Made by a program: the position numbers and the translations under genes. Under the pieces are notes generated by a model. The model worked only from the letters and a program-made list of their open reading frames with translations. It ran no database searches and had not been told where the DNA came from. From Candidatus Omnitrophota bacterium (GTDB taxonomy: Bacteria > Omnitrophota > Omnitrophia > Omnitrophales > Aquincolibacteriaceae), in NCBI GenBank assembly GCA_023819025.1, contig JAMWDC010000014.1, forward strand, positions 1 to 14,068: a stretch of 14,068 nucleotides of DNA. Reading direction: 5' to 3'. Below, piece by piece: positions 1 through 6,000 of the stretch; within the stretch, counting starts at the first letter, position 1, and every line of letters begins with the position of its first letter.

Positions 1-2
1 CT

Positions 3-3000
3 TCGAATTTTGATCCGGATCAAATTACGATGGGACGTAGTGAAAACCTATTGGCCCCGCCTGACTTGTATAAGGCTACAGTCCCGACCGAATTAGGATA
101 TGTCAGCGAGCGTTATCAAGGTAAAAGCTTAAAAACTATTATTTATTTGCAGGATGCGCACGCCATTCCTGCTGCTCAAGTGTCACTTCGGCGGCTGGTG
201 GAATATTTTCAGGCGGCATACGGTGTTCGCACAGTTGCCTTGGAAGGTGCTGAAGGGAAACTTGATCCAACTCTTTTTCGTACGTTTCCCGATTCCCATC
301 GGTTGAGCAAAGTCTTTGAGGATTATCTGAATCGAGGGGAATTGGCGGGCGGAGCGGTTGCAAGCGTCCTCAGTCGGCACGAGGCGACCTATCTTGGGAT
401 CGAAGATTGGAAACTTTATGAGAAGGGGATTCGGACTTTTCTGGAGGCCTTGAAAAGGCAGCCCGAGTTTTTCAAAGAGATCGATCGTCTGTCGGAAAAT
501 CTCCGGCACCTGAAGAAAAAATATTATTCCACAAAAGCCGCAGAGCTTGATTCCCGAGTGAGGGCATGGGATGAGAAACCTGAGAATCTCGCCGGCCTTT
601 TAAACTTTTTGACTTCGATTCGGAATTTGGATGTGTCTTCGTACCCCCGTCTTGCCGCCGTTTATGAGGGGCTCCGGAATGAAACGGTCGAGAGCCCGCA
701 GGATTTGGACCGTGAAATTTCAAAACTTGTGCGAAAACTCCAGGCAAAGATGGCGGATGATCAACGAATCCGAGAGTTGAATGCAAAATTACAAGCCTGG
801 CAGACCAATACTCTTTCACGCGGCGCCTTTGCGGCCTACCTTTCAAGACTCGTCCCATCAAGAAAAATTTCAGCACGTTTGAATAGAATCATCCGGATTC
901 AATCCTCGCTCGACCAGACCCGCGGGAAGATTTTTTTTGACGAACTGAGCCGCTATATCCGTGCCATCCAACATACCGTCTTTGTCTCAGATCAGGAACG
1001 GGCACTGGAAAATATCAGCCGCCGGCTCACGGGTCTTCGTAAACTTGCGAGTTTTCAGTTGAGTTACGGGGATTGGAAGGACTTGAGTGCCGGTGTGGAG
1101 ATGTCAAGCCGCGATTCTGACATTTTAGCGCTTGAGAAATCCCTCCAGTCATTTTCTTCCCGCCTGGATTCGGATTACAAGAGTTTCCGGCTCTTTTATG
1201 AAACGGCCTTGGAGAGAGACGAAGTATTTTCCAGGGAAATCGAGAGTTTACTGAAAGAAAATCATCGCAACTCACTGATGCTTGTGACAGGCGGATTTCA
1301 TACGGATCGGTTGCTCGAAGACTTCAAGCAAAAAGGTTTTTCGGTTCTCTTGATTTCCCCTCGGATGGATCAGGTGCCGTCGACAAACTCTTACCTCGAT
1401 TATATGCGGGGAGATGTTTCGTGGCGGGACTATTTCAAGCCGGTTCGTGGAAAGGTGAATTTGTTTGAGGCCTTCAGCCGTGCGACGGTCGATCGATTAA
1501 CAAAAACAGTGGACGCTCGAGGGTGGAAGATGGAAGGAAACCAAAACCCAAAATACTCCTTCGACCTTCCACCTTCTGCCTTCGACCTTCTTAAACCTTG
1601 GCGCGATCAAGTGATCCGTTACTTGGCTTTGCGGGGGCGGCTCCAAGAGGCATCGAAATATACGCGTTTTGTTGAAAATGCCGCACGCGGGAATGATTCC
1701 AAAAGTGTTGAATCACTAAAATTGGCATGGTCAGCCAAACTCGAAAGGTTTATTGCGGGTTTACGTCTTCTGGAAGAACAAAATCAAATCACAGAAGCCA
1801 ATATTTCTAGACTTCTAAGCCGGCATGCAAATCAATTCCCCGTTGCTGTCGGTTCTTTTGTTCCCGGAACAGAGATCGCGTTTCCCTCCCGTTGGAGGAC
1901 GAGGGATCACAAACGCGATACGCCGACGAGGTATTCCCTGTTTCAACTCGGCAGGGAAAGGTCAAAGTCCATCCGCCTTCGCGGGGAACCCCGGCCATGG
2001 CCGCAGAGCACCATATCCTCCCGCGTCACGGCAACAATGCTGCGAGTGAAGCCCCGGTCTGAGGTCAGGAGTCTATCGGAAGAGGAAGAAGTACTCGAGA
2101 TGCGGCGTTATCTTACCCAAAATATCAGCAGGCGTGCCGAGGAAAATTCAGTAGCCCTTGAAATTCGTCATGCCGTCGAGGCAGGTTTGGAGCCGTTTGT
2201 TGAGACCATGAACCGTTTAAGAATCGAAGCACGGAATGCCGGCATGATGCCCGGTGTTTTGAATATTATGCTTTACGAGGCCACACGCGACCACGAGAGC
2301 CTCAGACGCAGGATATCCATGTATTATGAAGCCCTTAGGTTACAACATGAAGAGAATCCCAACAACTTTCAGGCCGAAGAGGCTTTCGGGGCCCTGCGTT
2401 TTCTCGGTGTCGGGGACATTATGACTGCTTCCCCGGAGTCGCGGGATGCCAAAGCTGGCGGTATGGCGGATGTGATCGCGGAACTGCCTCCGGCTTTGGT
2501 CGAAGCTGGAGGGAGTGTAACGGTGGTGACCTTTGCATATCAGGATGAGCAGACCGGGGAGCGCGGTCAAAATGGCAAACATCCTTCCCTTACGGCATTG
2601 ATTCAGCAACGGGGTTTGAAACTTGAAGAAAGACCGATCGTCGTTCACGTAGGTCCGACACGGAACGCCCGAACCGGTCAATATCTTCCGCCTCGAGAGC
2701 CGAATATTACGGCAAGGGTTTACACTCAACGAGAAGGTGATTTAATGCATATCTATCTGGATTCTCCCCCGAAGACGCGGGTGCTCTATCCGGCCGGGCT
2801 CAGCGAAGAGGATCGGATTGAATTAATGCTCCTTCTTTCCCGAGGCACACTCGAATACGCGCGTGGTTATGGTTTGTATCCCCATTTTATTTTCGCCAAT
2901 GACTGGGTTGCAGGTTTGATACCGATCTATCGGCGGGTCGATGCCTTCGATACTTCTTACCGGACGGATCCTCACTTCGGGATGACCCAGACCATTGCAG

Positions 3001-6000
3001 CAGGGCATAATCTGGGGGATGCCTATCAGATGCGGCTTTATACGGTAGCCAGAGGAATCGATCTTTTCCCCAAGCTTTTGATCTCGGGTGAGCATTATTT
3101 TGGTTTAGCCGATCGAAGGGATATATCTCGAATGAACATCGTTCAGGCGAACTTTTTCCATGCGAATGCAATTCAGGTGGTGAGCCCGAATTATCTTTTG
3201 GAGAATTTGCAGTCGGGGAGCGCCAGTCGGATGGACTGGCTTTTAAGGGAACGGGCAACGCATGCCTACGGGATCAGTAACGCCATTGATATGAACAAAT
3301 GGAGGAGATTCTACGACGCCTTTGGGAGGCAACTCTTGGGACTTTCGGATTTTGAGGGCACGGAGGAGAGTTTCATTGCGGAATACGTCAACAATTTGCC
3401 CGCGTATAAAGCTGCGGCTCAGCAGTGGCTTCAGACTTCGTACAGCCGTCCTGGGGAGAAATATTTTGGCACGTTGTCCGTTAATCCGTCGATGCGTGTC
3501 GTTTCCTTTATCGGCCGTCAGGCGGAACAAAAGGGCATTGAATTATTCATCAACGGAATCCAACGTATTCTGGACACGGAAGAGGATGTCCAAATACTTT
3601 TGGCCGGATCGGTGCCTGATACCGAAGAAGGGAGTCCTGAAGACAGATACCGAAAAGCGATGATACGATTAGCACAAGATGAAAAATATCGCGGCCGTTT
3701 TGTTTTTCATCCAGAATTTATTAAGCCGGAACAGGTTTATCTCGCCATTGACGTTTATTTAATGCCGTCCAAAGACGAACCCGGAGGAATTGCACAACTT
3801 TTTGCCCTCCTGGCCGGTGCTGCGGTTATCGGAAGATCCGTCGGCGGTATTGCCAATACAGTCCGACCCTTTATGGTCCATTCCTTAGTCGGCGATGGAT
3901 TTCTGTTTGTTCCGTTCGAAGAAGATGCGTTTGTGGAGACAGCTCTCCATGGTATCCGGATTCTTCGGCATGAAGGTTATCGCAGGGCCATTATTCGCAA
4001 CGCCGCTCAGGCGGACAATTCCTGGGAAAGCCGGGTTCCTTACTACATTGCCATGTTACAAAATGAGGCAGGTGTTTTGAATTACGATTATCCTCACCTT
4101 GTCCAGACACGCGAGCTCCTCAGGGAGATCCAGCCTCACCTTGTCCGTTCTGAGTCGCGGGATGAAACATCGGGTGAAATTGCCAAACCGGAGCAACTGG
4201 CCGAGGAGGACATCCGAATTGTCGTGGAACGGGCAAATGCGAATAAACGCCAAGCATGGGATCTTCTTGAACAGCGAGGTGTTACGGACGAATTGTTCCG
4301 TGCATTTTATTGGACAGCTGTCGAAGGTTTTATCCCTCCGATTTATTTGGGCAGAAAAGATATGCAACCCGGCATTTTAGCCGATCACATGCAGAAGGTT
4401 TATCAGGTCTATCAGAATTATTTGTCCGGAACGTCGGATATCGTTGTCGATTTAAACAATCCTGAATGGCATACCCCGGAGGGAAAAGTCATATCTCTGC
4501 CCTATACCGAACTTATTTGCGTTGCCCTCGACCGGTACGGGCTTGATGTCGACGTTTCCGCACCGTTGGCCAGGATCGGAGGAAATATCCAGGGGACCTA
4601 TACAATTTACCTTCCACATCCTGCCGATCCCAGGAAGAAAATTGCGATCTTGGTTCGTGAAGTTGTGATTGATAAGGCGCCCATTGATTCCTCCGAGTTT
4701 GAACGTATCCAATCGACCATCGAGGCCTCCCAAAAGGCGGTGACGGTTCAACACGAGGAGAAGAAATTTGAACGACAACCAAATAGACGAGGTATCTTTC
4801 GAGGAAAAGCCGCGGTTCTCAGAGAATTTGCCGGCGGTATTAAGGATGTGGCTTATGATATTTATGCCGGATTGGATGACTCCTTGCAGGAGGGCGAGAA
4901 GGCACGGCGGCGCGCCCAACTGAAACAGGAGGATACGGAACAATTCAACCAAACTCTTGATACGATTGTCGAACAGATCAAGGCCATGCCCGGAATTTTT
5001 CATATCACGGGAGAAAATCCCCACAAGACAGCGAATGATGTGGTTCGTTTTATTGAAGAACTGAGAAGGGAAATATTGGCGGCCGGAGATATGCCAGCGA
5101 TGATTCGTGGAGCCCGCCCTTGCCAGGCAAGCGCCTTGAGCCGGTTTCTCGATTTGATGTCGGAACGGATCCGGATAAAACGGGGCGTCCCGATGGTCTT
5201 GATTGCTTCGTCTGCGAAGAAGAAGCCTGCGGATAAAAAGATGTCCGTGGCGGGTGAAATTGAAAGTCGAATCAACCAAGAATTGAGAGATAAATATAAA
5301 ATTGGCAGGATTTGGCCGATATTTGTCGAACTCGAAGTGGACCATTTTGAGCAAGCATTCGAAGCGGTATTAAGTAAACTCCGTTTGAATGCAACGGGTG
5401 CCATGAAAGCCATTCTTGAAGCCATCGATCTACCGGAGATCGGTATCCGGGCCGAGATCATTAAAAAAATCAGAAACGATAATATGGATGCCGAGACGGC
5501 TATTTTGGATGTTATTGTGAGTTATCTGGAAGATATGAAAGCGGCAGAAACGGGGAGAATGCCCAGCGAGTATTTCGAGGCCTTGTCGGCTAATGCCAGG
5601 GATTTCGAAATGATTTTTACCCGCGTCTATCAAATGCTGCACGGCAAAGAGGTCGTGAAAGGCGAAATCATGTTTCATGAAGCGGTGGGGCCAACGGTTC
5701 TTTTTGCGCACAGAATGAATGTGTTGGATGCGATGGACATTGTTGAGGGCTTCCCGAACGTAAAAACAATTGTTGTGGATCAATCGACTACCGGGGCGCA
5801 TTGGGCCCAGTGGATTGCCAATAAAGATATCCGGGTGGTAGCTCTGAAAAAGAATTCCCTGGGCGGAATTTACGGGGAAAATCTGATAGGTTTGGATGTG
5901 GTGGTGGACGGAAATCGGGGTGTGGTTATTACGAACCCCACCCACCAGACGTCTGCTCTTTATAGCGAGGCCGCTGAGATTGAAGAAGCCTACGAACGCG

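Noticed and set aside
1558..1592. Heptad array as a CRISPR or intrinsic terminator
   Set aside because: Units are only 7 bp with no spacers, there is no T-run, and the frame reads straight through.
2430..2447. SPESRD as a fourth copy of the RSE(V/S)R linker motif, sharing 13 bases with the site near 4152
   Set aside because: It lies inside the synthase N-terminal motif region (just before KAGGMADV) and is better explained as part of that domain; the leading Arg is absent.
4452..5354. A 300-codon open frame on the - strand
   Set aside because: It lies wholly opposite the Enzyme I/linker coding sequence, its product has no recognisable motif or domain pattern, and the + frame has clear conserved motifs there.
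5784..5830. Swivel segment as a pyruvate phosphate dikinase or PEP synthase domain instead of Enzyme I
   Set aside because: There is no ATP-grasp domain ahead of it, the N-terminal GIxxGKA start is EI-like, and an HPr follows directly.
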